Made by a program: the position numbers and the translations under genes. A stretch of DNA of 64,000 nucleotides, taken from the NCBI RefSeq assembly GCF_900215145.1, contig NZ_OBDO01000002.1, forward strand, positions 62,001-126,000. The letters run 5' to 3'. Under the pieces are notes generated by a model. It saw nothing but the letters and a program-made list of their open reading frames with translations, did not search any database and had not been told where the DNA came from. Each line of letters starts with the position of its first letter. Position 1 is the first letter of the stretch. This document shows positions 25,671 to 34,244 of the stretch, piece by piece. This DNA comes from Geodermatophilus sabuli (GTDB lineage: Bacteria > Actinomycetota > Actinomycetes > Mycobacteriales > Geodermatophilaceae).

Positions 25671-26507
25671 ATGAGCGTCCGGGCGCAGGACCGCGTTCCG
25701 GGTGAGGGCCTCGCGCCGGCGTTCGCCGCCGTCCGGGTCCGCCTCGGCCTGGTCGTCGCGCTGTTCGCTCTCGCCGGTGTCGGCTGGTGGTGGACGGCTC
25801 GGCAGATGCGCGGCATGGACGAGGGACCGTGGAGCGGTCTCGGGACGCTGGGCTGGTTCCTCGGGGTCTGGGTCGTGATGATGGCCGCGATGATGTTCCC
25901 GTCGGTCGCACCGACGGTCGCGCTGTACTCCCGCATGACCCGGCAGCGCTCTCCGCTCTCGCCCGCCCTGTTCGTGGCGGGCTACCTGGTCACGTGGGCC
26001 GCCGCCGGGCTGGTCGCCTTCACGCTCCTGACCGCCGTGGACCGGCTCGCGGGCGACGTGCTCGCGTGGGATCGCGCCGGCAGGTGGGTCGCGGCCGGCA
26101 CGCTCGCCGTCGCGGCGGTCTACGAGCTGACCCCGCTCAAGGACGTCTGCCTCGGCAAGTGCCGCAGTCCGCTCGGCTTCCTGCTCGGCTCCTGGCGGGA
26201 CGGCCCCGGGGGTGCGCTGCGGATGGGGGCCCGGAACGGCGCCTGGTGCGTCGGCTGCTGTTGGGCGCTGATGGCGTCGCTGTTCGCGCTGGGCGTCATG
26301 AGCCTGGTGTGGATGGCCGTGGTCGCCGGCCTGATCGCGGTCGAGAAGACCCTGCCGTGGCGCCGGGTGGCGACCCTCGGGACGACGGCACTGCTGCTCG
26401 CGCTGGCCGTGCTGCTGGTTGCCGCCCCCGAGGCGATCCCGGCCCTCAGCGTCCCCGGCGCCGACGTGGTGGACGAGATGGACCAGATGCCGCCGATGGA
26501 CGACTAG
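25671..26507 (+). CDS. DUF2182 predicted metal-binding integral membrane protein
   Basis: Protein of 278 aa with about six to seven membrane helices. Family marks are MMAAMMFPSVAP, a conserved YELTPLKDVCLGKCRSP loop and GAWCVGCCWALMASLFALGVM; Cys and Met residues inside the membrane suggest binding of a soft metal such as copper (inference). The tail ends MDEMDQMPPMDD-like, with alternating Met and Asp (actual residues DEMDQMPPMDD). It is coupled to the DUF1326 gene 4 nt upstream. The role of this pair is not established as far as I know. Confidence 0.9.
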   Translation: MSVRAQDRVPGEGLAPAFAAVRVRLGLVVALFALAGVGWWWTARQMRGMDEGPWSGLGTLGWFLGVWVVMMAAMMFPSVAPTVALYSRMTRQRSPLSPALFVAGYLVTWAAAGLVAFTLLTAVDRLAGDVLAWDRAGRWVAAGTLAVAAVYELTPLKDVCLGKCRSPLGFLLGSWRDGPGGALRMGARNGAWCVGCCWALMASLFALGVMSLVWMAVVAGLIAVEKTLPWRRVATLGTTALLLALAVLLVAAPEAIPALSVPGADVVDEMDQMPPMDD

Positions 26508-26518
26508 CGCGAGCGTCG

Positions 26519-26869
26519 TCAGCGGTTCCGACGGCGGGCGCGCAGCACCAGGCTGCTCAGCCAGCCCACCAGCGCGCCCAGGACGGCGGCGATGAGCAGG
26601 GCCACCACGAGCGGGGCGTTGACGTTGCCGAAGACCAGGCTGATGTCGACGTTCTGGGTGTTGAAGACGACGAACAGCACCAGGATGACGGTGACCGTCA
26701 GCAGCAGGGCGAGGGCGAGGGTGCGCCCGATGGTGCGGCCGGCGTGCCGCTGCGGCGTGGTCCGGCCGGTCGTGGCGGGCGCGGGGGAGCCGCCGGCAGT
26801 ACCCGGTGTGCCGTAGCCGGTGCCGGAGGGGGTGCTCAGGGGGTCGACGGGCGATCCGGGAGACGTCAC
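26519..26869 (-). CDS. LapA-domain (DUF1049) small membrane protein
   Basis: Protein of 116 aa. About 45 Gly/Pro/Thr-rich cytoplasmic residues are followed by two membrane helices joined by the conserved segment VVFNTQNVDISLVFGNVNAPLVVAL, the LapA signature, and a basic tail RARRRNR. In Proteobacteria LapA assists envelope assembly; in actinobacteria the role is unknown. It converges with the DUF2182 gene, whose stop lies 11 nt away. Confidence 0.88.
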   Translation of the reverse strand: MTSPGSPVDPLSTPSGTGYGTPGTAGGSPAPATTGRTTPQRHAGRTIGRTLALALLLTVTVILVLFVVFNTQNVDISLVFGNVNAPLVVALLIAAVLGALVGWLSSLVLRARRRNR

Positions 26870-26906
26870 GGGTCGAGTCTGCTGCCGCCCGCCCCCGGGC
26901 GCACGG

Positions 26907-27062
26907 TCACCCGGCGTCCGGCTCGCTCTCCGCCGGTGGGTAGCTGGGGCCGGCCACCCCGGAGGCCGGGCCCTCGGTGCCGCCCTGGGACTCCGGGTCG
27001 GCCGGCGGGGCCATCTCCCCGCCGAGGGGCTGGACGTCGCGGTCGTCGGCGGGCTCGGGCAT
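26907..27062 (-). CDS. Small acidic protein (51 aa)
   Basis: A frame from the ATG at 27060-27062 (or GTG 27068) to a stop at 26907 encodes MPEPADDRDVQPLGGEM, then a Pro/Glu/Gly-rich tail ending in ESEPDAG. It is acidic, lacks hydrophobic cores and resembles the other short disordered proteins in this window. Function unknown; moderately supported by composition and its place between two genes of known type. Confidence 0.5.
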   Translation of the reverse strand: MPEPADDRDVQPLGGEMAPPADPESQGGTEGPASGVAGPSYPPAESEPDAG

Positions 27063-27231
27063 CGTCACGTCCCGACTGTGCGACACCGCCGTCCGGACGG
27101 CGAGCCGAGCGGGCCCCCACCGGGTCACCGGATCGCCGCAGCGGACAGCTCGGACGCGGGAGCCGGCGCGGCCCGGCCGGGAGCAGGCGGCAGACTGCCG
27201 CGGACGACCGCCCCGAGCCGAGGAGCTGCCC

Positions 27232-27432
27232 GTGCCACCGATCCCGCGCTCCTTCTCCGCCGAGGCGACGGCGCACGCCGCCCGCGGCGCCCGCCTCGAC
27301 CTCGCCGCCGACCGGTACGAGGAGGTCGGCGCCGTCCTGGGCGAGATGTACGCCCTCATCGACCGGCTGGACGACGTCCCGCTGGGGGAGACCCCGCCGG
27401 CCACCGCCTTCGACGCCCGCTGGGAGGCCTGA
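27232..27432 (+). CDS. AtzG-like small subunit preceding an amidase
   Basis: Protein of 66 aa from GTG 27232, with GAGGAG upstream. It is a helical protein ending DDVPLGETPPATAFDARWEA; the pattern of a conserved Pro/Ala-rich tail after a helical body matches small AtzG-type partners that bind and stabilise AtzE-family amidases. The amidase gene starts 2 nt after its stop, which supports the pairing strongly. Confidence 0.75.
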   Translation: MPPIPRSFSAEATAHAARGARLDLAADRYEEVGAVLGEMYALIDRLDDVPLGETPPATAFDARWEA

Positions 27433-27434
27433 CC

Positions 27435-28829
27435 GTGCAGCCGTACGAGCTCACCCTGACCGCGGCGGCGGAGGAGATCGCCGCCGGCCGCCTGTCCCCG
27501 GTGGAGCTGACCGACTCCGCGCTCGGTCGGATCGAGGCCACCGAGCCGGCGATCAACGCGTTCGTGCACGTCTGCGCCGACCTGGCGCGGGAGCAGGCGC
27601 GGACCGCGGAGGCGGAGATCGCCGCGGGCCGGTACCGGGGGCCGCTGCACGGCATCCCGCTGGGCGTCAAGGACATCTACGACACCGCCGGCATCCCGTC
27701 GACGTCGAGCTCGAAGGTGCGCGAGGGGTACGTGCCCGACACCGACGCCGTCGCCGTCGAGCGGCTGCGCTCGGCCGGGATGGTCATGGTCGGCAAGACC
27801 CACACGCACGAGTTCGCCTACGGCGGGCGCACCCACACGACCCGGAACCCGTGGGACACCTCGCGCATCCCCGGCGGGTCCAGCGGGGGCTCCGGGGCGG
27901 CGGTGGCGGTCGGGTCCTGCCTGGTCGGCATGGGCACCGACACGGCCGGCTCGATCCGGATCCCGGCCACCCTGTGCGGCACCGTCGGCCTCAAGCCCAC
28001 CCACGGCCGGACGTCGCGGCGCGGGGTGACGTCGCTGTCGTGGTCCCTGGACCACGTCGGCCCGCTGACCCGCAACGTGCGGGACGCCGCGCTGGTGCTG
28101 GACGTCATCGCCGGGCACGACCCGCTGGACCCCGCCTCGGTGGACGTGCCGGTCCCCGGCTACGCCGCCGGCACCACCGGGGACGTGCGCGGGCTGCGGA
28201 TCGGCGTGCCCACGAACTTCTTCTTCGACCACGTGCACCCGGACGTCGAGGCGTCGGTGCGGGCGGCGGTCGACGTCCTGGTGGGTGTCGGCGCCCAGAC
28301 GCGGGAGGTGACCATCCCGTACCCGGACCAGGTCCTGGCCGCGGAGTGGGGGATCGTGCTGCCCGAGGCCGCCGCCTACCACCAGGAGGCGCTGCGCACG
28401 AAGGGCGAGCTCTACCGGCCCGAGACGCGGATGCAGCTCGAGGTGGGCGAGCTGGTGCTGGCCACCGACTACATCAAGGCGCTGCGGGTGCGCACCCTCA
28501 TCCAGCGGGCCTGGGCGCAACTGTTCGCCGACGTCGACGTCGTCGTCGCGCCGGTACAGCCCTTCGCCGCACCGGTGGTCGACCAGATGGACGTCACCTG
28601 GCCCGACGGCACCACCGAGTCGGTGGACCTGGCGATGGTGCGGCTCACCTCCCCGGCCAACCTCACCGGCCTGCCGAGCATCGCGCTGCCCACCGGGTTC
28701 GACGCCGCGGGCCTGCCCCTCGGCATGCAGCTGATGGGCCGGCCGTTCGACGAGGCCACGCTGCTCGACGCCGGCACCGCCTACGAGGCGGCCGCGGAGG
28801 CCGTCGGCCGCCTGGCTGAGGTCGTCTGA
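27435..28829 (+). CDS. Amidase-signature hydrolase (AtzE/GatA-like)
   Basis: Protein of 464 aa from GTG 27435. The Ser-cisSer-Lys triad is visible: Lys in IPLGVKDIYDTAG (about 78), first Ser in PGGSSGGSGAAVAVG, nucleophile Ser in GTDTAGSIRIPA (about 175). Domain length fits the amidase signature family. Together with the AtzG-like partner it may deaminate or hydrolyse a small amide such as a biuret or hydantoin breakdown product; GatA is unlikely since no gatB/gatC context is seen. Cytoplasmic. Confidence 0.88.
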   Translation: MQPYELTLTAAAEEIAAGRLSPVELTDSALGRIEATEPAINAFVHVCADLAREQARTAEAEIAAGRYRGPLHGIPLGVKDIYDTAGIPSTSSSKVREGYVPDTDAVAVERLRSAGMVMVGKTHTHEFAYGGRTHTTRNPWDTSRIPGGSSGGSGAAVAVGSCLVGMGTDTAGSIRIPATLCGTVGLKPTHGRTSRRGVTSLSWSLDHVGPLTRNVRDAALVLDVIAGHDPLDPASVDVPVPGYAAGTTGDVRGLRIGVPTNFFFDHVHPDVEASVRAAVDVLVGVGAQTREVTIPYPDQVLAAEWGIVLPEAAAYHQEALRTKGELYRPETRMQLEVGELVLATDYIKALRVRTLIQRAWAQLFADVDVVVAPVQPFAAPVVDQMDVTWPDGTTESVDLAMVRLTSPANLTGLPSIALPTGFDAAGLPLGMQLMGRPFDEATLLDAGTAYEAAAEAVGRLAEVV

Positions 28830-28863
28830 CCCGACCGGTCCACACGGGCGGCGATGTCCTCGC

Positions 28864-29292
28864 CTATTCGTCGAGGGCGGGGCCGGCCTCGTGGTGGGGC
28901 CGGCCGCGGGTGCGCTCGCGCTGCTTCATCCGGGCCTCGTAGACGTGCCGGTCGCCGTCGGCCAGCTCCGCGCGGGCCCGCTCGTCGAAGTCCCGGAACA
29001 CCGACCAGTAGTTCGCGTCGTAGTCCTCGACGATCTGGAAGGTCCAGCGGTCGGCGATGACGTTGCGGCCGACCAGGTCACGGTCGAGGTCGTCGGCCAG
29101 CTGCGTGTGGCCGGCCTCGCGGAACAGCTCGACGGCGTCCTGGAGCAGCAGGTCGGCCTTGCCCGAGTGCTGGTGGAAACCGTAGAGCTGCCCGCGGGCC
29201 TGCTCGATGGTCTCCAGGGCCTCGGACAGCTTGCCCAGGCCCTCCACCGTGGTGTCGTCGAGGTCGAGCCGGCTGCGGTCGGTGCTCACCAC
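28864..29292 (-). CDS. Conserved hypothetical protein (142 aa)
   Basis: Mostly helical, charged protein: LGKLSEALETIEQARGQLYGFHQHSGKADLLLQDAV (described by segment, residues about 19-54), then WTFQIVEDYDANYWSVFRDFDERAR. GTG at 29289 is an alternative start two codons in. The protein type is familiar from actinobacterial genomes but has no assigned domain that I know. The conserved Trp/Tyr/Phe cluster in the middle suggests a folded core and possibly ligand binding. Confidence 0.75.
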   Translation of the reverse strand: MVSTDRSRLDLDDTTVEGLGKLSEALETIEQARGQLYGFHQHSGKADLLLQDAVELFREAGHTQLADDLDRDLVGRNVIADRWTFQIVEDYDANYWSVFRDFDERARAELADGDRHVYEARMKQRERTRGRPHHEAGPALDE

Positions 29293-29469
29293 CCCATCGT
29301 GCGGTGCAGGCCGTCCGTCCGCAGGTCAGCGAGCGGGGAGGAGCGGGACTCCGCCCGGTGATCACGGCGTTGTTGCATGCGACACCGAGGGAGACGCCGG
29401 GCGGGCCCGCATCAACCCGCGATCGACGCGGGACGGCGCCGCGATGCGGTCCGGAGGGCCGCCGGGTGG

Positions 29470-30096
29470 TCAGCGGGCGGCGATCGCGGCGTCGATGAGC
29501 CGCTCGGCGAGCGCGCGGCCGTGCGCGGCCGGGCCGTCGGGGCCGAGCAGCCCGCCGGAGAGGTACATGCCGTCGATGATCAGGTGGACCTGCGCGGCGA
29601 GGTCGTCACCGGCACCGGGCACCACCTGGCCGGCGAGGCGCTCCAGGCGCGCGTGCAGCTCGAACTTGTAGTCGGCGGCGGCGCTGCGGGCGGGGTGCTG
29701 CGGGTCGTCGTACTCGCTGCTGACGTTCGTGAACGGGCAGCCGCGGAAGCCGGTGCGGGTGACGTCCCGCTCGACGACGTCGACCACCGACAGCAGCGCG
29801 GCCCGGGGGTCCCCCTCCCGGCGCACCAGCTCGGCGTCGATGAAGGCCAGCACGGTGGCCGCCTTGCGCGCCAGGTAGGCGCCGACGAGGTCGTCCTTGC
29901 TCTTGAAGAGCCGGTAGACCGTCATCTTGCCGAGCCCGGTCTCGCGGACCAGCTCGTCCATGCCCACGCTGCGGGAGCTGCGGGTGGCGAACAACCGCTC
30001 CGCGGTGTCCAGGACGATGGCCTGCCGCTCGGCCCGGCTCCGGCGGACGGGAACCGTGGCGTCGTCGACGGCGAGGGGGAGGGCGGCTGCGGTCAC
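29470..30096 (-). CDS. TetR/AcrR-family transcriptional regulator
   Basis: Protein of 208 aa. The N-terminal helix-turn-helix reads ERLFATRSSRSVGMDELVRETGLGKMTVYRLFKSKDDLV (about 35-73), a normal TetR DNA-binding domain, and the C-terminal helical domain contains RGCPFTNVSSEY. The latter resembles the C-terminal ligand domain of TetR proteins of the TetR_C_33/QacR-like type. The target is not evident; neighbours are a hypothetical gene and a small gene. The following 176 nt (29293-29469) on the gene's downstream side show nothing clear. Confidence 0.9.
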   Translation of the reverse strand: MTAAALPLAVDDATVPVRRSRAERQAIVLDTAERLFATRSSRSVGMDELVRETGLGKMTVYRLFKSKDDLVGAYLARKAATVLAFIDAELVRREGDPRAALLSVVDVVERDVTRTGFRGCPFTNVSSEYDDPQHPARSAAADYKFELHARLERLAGQVVPGAGDDLAAQVHLIIDGMYLSGGLLGPDGPAAHGRALAERLIDAAIAAR

Positions 30097-30298
30097 GTCG
30101 GGGATGCTGCCCCAGCCCGTGACGGATCAGTTCGCGGCACGCCGGGGTCCGGCGCCTGGTGGTTGCAGTGAGTGACGAGAGACGCCCGGGTTGGCCGGGA
30201 CCCCGGTGGTCGGTGGGACGGTTGTGACGTTCCGTGACTTCGGGGTCCCCGGCCATCCTCCGCATCCCCCGGCGCTCGGGGGATCCGGGAGGGGGCGG

Positions 30299-30439
30299 TC
30301 AGGCCCGGCGCACCCGGCGGGGGTTGGCCAGCATCCGCGCCACGGGGACGGCCGAGGCCTGCTGGGCCTGCGACCCGTCCGCCTGACGCTCGGTCGGGTT
30401 CTCGTCGATTACTCGCATGTCGCGCTGCGTGTCCTCCAT
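30299..30439 (-). CDS. Possible small protein of 46 aa
   Basis: Minus-strand frame from the ATG at 30437-30439 to TGA at 30299-30301: MEDTQRDMRVIDENPTERQ, then an Ala/Gln stretch and the basic end MLANPRRVRRA. Nothing overlaps it on the other strand. Codon third positions are GC-rich as in real genes here. No ribosome site is convincing, so this is tentative. The neighbouring interval 30097-30298 holds an imperfect GGCCGGGACCCCG inverted repeat and no other gene. Confidence 0.4.
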   Translation of the reverse strand: MEDTQRDMRVIDENPTERQADGSQAQQASAVPVARMLANPRRVRRA

Positions 30440-30518
30440 ACCACCCAGCGTCCCCCGCGCGAGGGCCCGGGAAACAGACCTGAAACGGTGAGTTGAAGCG
30501 GAAACGCTGAGAGATGGG

Positions 30519-31583
30519 TCACTCTGCGTGCCCGTCGAGGTCGCTGCGGAGGGCCGCCAGGAGCGCGTCCCCGGCCTCGGCGCGGGACGGCGCGACGGTG
30601 GACATGCTGAACCGGTCGACCAGCCCCGCGAAGCGCTCGCGCACCCGTGCGCCGACGTCCGCCGGGCCGGCGACCACGGCGAACGCGTCCAGGACCTCGT
30701 CGTCGACCAGGTCGCGCATCGCCGTCCAGCGGTCCTCGCGGCGCCCGACGGACAGCGCGTGCAGCTCGTCGGCGAGGCCCTCCCAGCCGTGCAGCTCCAG
30801 CACCGGCCGGTAGGCGGGCGTGCTGCCGTAGAAGGCGATCTGGGCGCGGACCGCGTCGGAGGCCGCCGCCCGCTCGACGTCGGTCGCCCCGGTGACGACG
30901 AACCCGGGCAGGCTCACCGGTACGTCGGACCGCGACCGGCCGGACGCCGACAGCCCCTCGGCCAGCGCCGGCAGTGTGCGCTCGCGCAGGTACCGGGCGG
31001 TGGTGAAGGAGTGCGCGAAGAGGCCGTCGGCGATCTCGCCGGCCAGCCGGGTCATCGCCGGCCCCACGGCGGCCAGGTACACCGGCGGCCCACCCCACGC
31101 GTGCGGTTCGGGGCTGAACACCGGCGTCATGAGGGTGTGCGTGTAGTGCTCGCCCCGGAAGCGGAGCGGGGTGCCCTCCTGCCAGGCCGACCAGATGGCC
31201 CGCAGCGCGGCGACGTACTCGCGCATCCGCGGCACCGGGGCGCTCCACGGCATCGAGAACCGCCGCTCCACGTGCGCGCGCACCTGGGTCCCCAGGCCCA
31301 GGACGAACCGGCCGCGGGTGTGGCGCTGCAGGTCGTGGGCGGTGATGGCCACCGTCATCGGGGACCGGGCGAAGGCGACCGCGATCGCCGTCCCGACCTG
31401 CAGCCGGGTGGTCGCCCGGCCGGCGACCAGCAGCGGGAGGAACGGGTCGCGGTTGGTCTCCGACGTCCACACGCCGGCGTAGCCGCGCTGCTCCAGGTCG
31501 CGGGCGACCCCGGGTACCTCGTCGAGGTCGGCGGGCAGGGTGGCGTCGAGCAGCACGGCACCGCAGCCTGCCGCACCGGCCAC
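30519..31583 (-). CDS. LLM-class (luciferase-like) F420-dependent oxidoreductase
   Basis: Protein of 354 aa with a TIM-barrel luciferase-like fold. Visible are DLEQRGYAGVWTSETNRDPFLPL, the SPMTVAITAHDLQRHTRGRFVLGLGTQV stretch and VYLAAVGPAMTRLAGEIADGLFAH, close to the MER/F420 group rather than FMN luciferases. The cofactor is probably F420H2 (family knowledge). The substrate is unknown. Start site is not well fixed because the upstream space is only 16 nt from the next small gene. Confidence 0.88.
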   Translation of the reverse strand: MAGAAGCGAVLLDATLPADLDEVPGVARDLEQRGYAGVWTSETNRDPFLPLLVAGRATTRLQVGTAIAVAFARSPMTVAITAHDLQRHTRGRFVLGLGTQVRAHVERRFSMPWSAPVPRMREYVAALRAIWSAWQEGTPLRFRGEHYTHTLMTPVFSPEPHAWGGPPVYLAAVGPAMTRLAGEIADGLFAHSFTTARYLRERTLPALAEGLSASGRSRSDVPVSLPGFVVTGATDVERAAASDAVRAQIAFYGSTPAYRPVLELHGWEGLADELHALSVGRREDRWTAMRDLVDDEVLDAFAVVAGPADVGARVRERFAGLVDRFSMSTVAPSRAEAGDALLAALRSDLDGHAE

Positions 31584-31598
31584 CCCGCCCGCCAGCGT

Positions 31599-31745
31599 TC
31601 AGGGGGTGTCCGCGCCCCCGCCCTGAGTGTCCTCGCCCTCGGCGGGCTCCTCGGCGCGCGGCGTGCGGCCGCTGGTCGAGTCCTCGCCGGGCGGGTCGCC
31701 CTCGGCGCGTTCGGGGCTGCGCGGCGGGCGTTCCGGCTCGGTCAT
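31599..31745 (-). CDS. Small acidic, probably disordered protein (48 aa)
   Basis: ATG at 31743-31745 opens a 48-codon frame ending 16 nt before the oxidoreductase gene. Sequence style: MTEPERPPRSPERAEGDPPG, then EDSTSGRTPRAEEPAEGED. There is a GAGGACGACG purine stretch upstream. It resembles the other Pro/Glu/Gly-rich short proteins at 22.4-22.9 and 26.9 kb; unknown function, possibly cotranscribed with the oxidoreductase. Confidence 0.5.
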   Translation of the reverse strand: MTEPERPPRSPERAEGDPPGEDSTSGRTPRAEEPAEGEDTQGGGADTP

Positions 31746-31808
31746 CGTCGTCCTCCTCGGTCGGGGCTCGGTGCGCTCCGCCCGGCCAGTGCCCGGCGAA
31801 CCGGCTGC

Positions 31809-32741
31809 TCAACCCCGCAGCGTCGTCGCCGGCGGCAGCTCGCGACGCAGTCGGGCGACGGCCGCTGCGTCCGGCAGCGCGGCGCGGGCACCGGCCCCCG
31901 TGGTGGACAGCGCGGCCGCGGTCACCGCGACGGCGACGGCCTCGCTGGGTACCGCCCCGTCGGCCAGGGCGACGCCGAGCGCGCCGCAGAAGCAGTCGCC
32001 GGCCCCGGTGGTGTCGACCGCCCGCACCGGTGGCGGTGCCTGTAGCAGCGTCGGCCCGACGCCGGGCACCAGCAGCGCGCCGCGGGCCCCCAGGGTCACG
32101 ACCACGGTGTCCGCCTCGAGCGCGCGCGCCAGGCCGGCGAGCTCGGCCGGGCTGCGGTCGGCCGGTGCGGCGCCGGCCAGCGTCACCAGCTCGTGCTCGT
32201 TCGGCACCAGCACGTCGACGCGGGCGAGCAGCTCGGGCGGGAGGGGTCGGGCCGGGGCGGGGGTGAGGACGACGGTGCCGCCGGCGGCGGCCGCGGCGGC
32301 CGTCACGGTGGCCAGCGGGATCTCCAGCTGCAGGAGGACCACCCCCGCGTCCCGCACTGGGTCGACGTCGACGTCCGCCGGCCGCAGTTGGGCATTGGCC
32401 CCGGGGACGACGACGATGAGGTTCTCCCCGCTGCCCTCCTCGACCGGGATCGTCGCGCTGCCGGTGGGGCTCCCCGCGATCTGCCGCACGTGCGCCACGT
32501 CGACCCCCGCCTCGGCCAGCGCCGCGAGCTGCCGCTCCCCGGCCGGGTCGGCGCCGACCCGGCCGACCATGACCACCCCGGTGCCCAGCCGGCCGGCCGC
32601 CGCCGCCTGGTTCGCGCCCTTGCCCCCCGGGGCCAGCACCGTGTCGCGGCCGATGGCGGTCTCCCCGCGCCCGGGTAGGCGCCCGACGCGCACCAGCACG
32701 TCCTCGTTGAGGCTGCCGACGACGGTCACTGACACGCGCAC
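31809..32741 (-). CDS. rbsK: Ribokinase (PfkB family)
   Basis: Protein of about 310 aa; GGAGG lies so that the GTG two codons in (start near 32735) may be the true start. It phosphorylates ribose at O5. Motifs: GSLNEDVLVRVGRLPGRGET at the start, GGKGANQAAAAGRLG, VLVPNEHELVTL and DTTGAGDCFCGALGVALADG with the catalytic Asp. NEHE and the small lid pattern fit ribokinase better than fructokinase. No ribose transport genes are adjacent. Confidence 0.88.
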   Translation of the reverse strand: MRVSVTVVGSLNEDVLVRVGRLPGRGETAIGRDTVLAPGGKGANQAAAAGRLGTGVVMVGRVGADPAGERQLAALAEAGVDVAHVRQIAGSPTGSATIPVEEGSGENLIVVVPGANAQLRPADVDVDPVRDAGVVLLQLEIPLATVTAAAAAAGGTVVLTPAPARPLPPELLARVDVLVPNEHELVTLAGAAPADRSPAELAGLARALEADTVVVTLGARGALLVPGVGPTLLQAPPPVRAVDTTGAGDCFCGALGVALADGAVPSEAVAVAVTAAALSTTGAGARAALPDAAAVARLRRELPPATTLRG

Positions 32742-32781
32742 CTCCGGAGGGACGACCGGGGTCAGCTCTACCAGAGCCCGC

Positions 32782-33300
32782 TCACACCGGGGGTGACCGG
32801 CGGTGGCGCAGGGGGGCGACGTACCAGGAGACCGCGCCCACCAGGACGACGAACCCGCAGCCGATCACGGCCGGCCACCGGCCCAGCACGACGTCGAGCA
32901 CCAGCAGGACCGCGCTGGCGATGCCGAGGAAGAGCAGGCCCAGCCCGATGAGCAGTGCGCGGTCGGCGAAGGCCACCAGCTCCGCCTTGCGTCGTTGACG
33001 GAACAGCGTGCGGTGGAACGACACGGGCGCGATCAGCACCAGGATCGCGGTCGCCGTGCTGAGCAGGGTGACCGTGTAGACGGTGGTGCCGAACAGCCCC
33101 TGCTCGTCGAAGCGGACCGTGAACGGCAGGGTCAGCAGGAAGGCGAACAGCACCTGGACGCCGGTGATCGCGACCCGCATCTCCTGCAGCAGCTCCGCGA
33201 GGTTTCGGTCGAGCACCTGCTCCGGCGTCTGGCCCCGGAGCTGCGCGGTCTCGGTCGCGTCCGTCCGGTCCACCGTCCGCATCGTCCGTTTCCGAGCCAT
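32782..33300 (-). CDS. DUF6328 family membrane protein
   Basis: Protein of 172 aa from the ATG at 33298-33300. A charged N-terminus of about 45 residues (with LDRNLAELLQEMRVAITGVQVLFAFLL) leads into four membrane helices; SFHRTLFRQRRKAELV is a conserved cytoplasmic loop of this family. Unknown function; widespread in actinobacteria. It lies back to back with the methyltransferase gene. Confidence 0.85.
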   Translation of the reverse strand: MARKRTMRTVDRTDATETAQLRGQTPEQVLDRNLAELLQEMRVAITGVQVLFAFLLTLPFTVRFDEQGLFGTTVYTVTLLSTATAILVLIAPVSFHRTLFRQRRKAELVAFADRALLIGLGLLFLGIASAVLLVLDVVLGRWPAVIGCGFVVLVGAVSWYVAPLRHRRSPPV

Positions 33301-33398
33301 CTGGCTGCGGTACCGCACGGACGAGCACCCGACACCCCCGGAGGCACGCGCATGGCGAACTGGGGCCACGATCCGCGCGAGGGCCGTTGAATGCCCGC

Positions 33399-34100
33399 AT
33401 GAGCGGACTGCCCCGCAACGACCCCCGCCAGTACGACGAGCTCGCCGACCAGTGGTGGGACGTCTCGGGCGGGTTCGCCGCGCTGCACTGGCTGGCCGCC
33501 TCGCGCGCCGAGCACATCCCGCCGGCCGCGGCACCGGGCGCGGTGCTGGTCGACCTGGCGTGCGGTGGCGGTCTCATGGCGCCCCACGCGGCCCGGCTGG
33601 GCTACGCGCACGTCGGGGTCGACCTCGGTCGGCGCGGGCTGGAGTCCGCCCGCGAGCACGGGGTGCTGGCGGTGCAGGCGTCGGTGTACGCCGTCCCGCT
33701 CGCCGACGGGTGCGCGGACGTCGTCGTCGCCGGGGAGATCCTCGAGCACGTCGAGGACGACGTCGCCGTCCTGGCCGAGTGCGCCCGGCTGCTGCGGCCG
33801 GGGGGCACCCTGGTGATCGACGCCCTGGCGGCGACCCGCGTGGGGCGGTTCCTCATGGTGACCGTGGCCGAACGGCTCCCCGGAGGCCCGCCACCGGGAC
33901 TGCACGACCCGGCACTGTTCGTGGACCGTCGCCGGTTGCTGGCCGAGGCCGACCGCCTGGGACTCGACCTGCGGCTGGTCGGCCTGCGCCCCTCGATGCG
34001 GGAGGCGATCGCCTGGCGGCTGGGCCGGCGCCGCTCGGTCCGGATGAAGCCGACCCGCTCCACCGCGGTGGTCTTCGCCGGGTACGGCCGCAAGCGATGA
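33399..34100 (+). CDS. Class I SAM-dependent methyltransferase (UbiG-like)
   Basis: Protein of 233 aa from ATG 33399; a TTG at 33387 is closer to a GAGGG site and would add four residues. N-terminal RQYDELADQWWDVSGGFAALHWLAASR is the UbiG-type start; the SAM site reads VLVDLACGGGLMAP, then VDLGRRGLESAR and VAGEILEHVEDD. UbiG homologues methylate hydroxyl groups of quinone-like rings. Actinobacteria use menaquinone, and the neighbour is a type III polyketide synthase, so O-methylation of a resorcinol or pyrone product is a reasonable inference. Confidence 0.85.
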   Translation: MSGLPRNDPRQYDELADQWWDVSGGFAALHWLAASRAEHIPPAAAPGAVLVDLACGGGLMAPHAARLGYAHVGVDLGRRGLESAREHGVLAVQASVYAVPLADGCADVVVAGEILEHVEDDVAVLAECARLLRPGGTLVIDALAATRVGRFLMVTVAERLPGGPPPGLHDPALFVDRRRLLAEADRLGLDLRLVGLRPSMREAIAWRLGRRRSVRMKPTRSTAVVFAGYGRKR

Positions 34101-34244
34101 TGCGGCGCGACGTGCAGGTCACCCGTACCGTTTCCGCATGATGCCGAGCCCGTGCACCAGCGGAGCAGCGGCCGGGAGCACCCTGCTGCGAGCCCCCGTG
34201 ACCGCCGCCCCGCCCCCGTGGTCAGGCGACGGCGAGGTGGCCTG

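Noticed and set aside
30192..30255. Imperfect GGCCGGGACCCCG inverted repeat as terminator
   Set aside because: Loop of over 30 nt and a bulge; too weak to list as a terminator.
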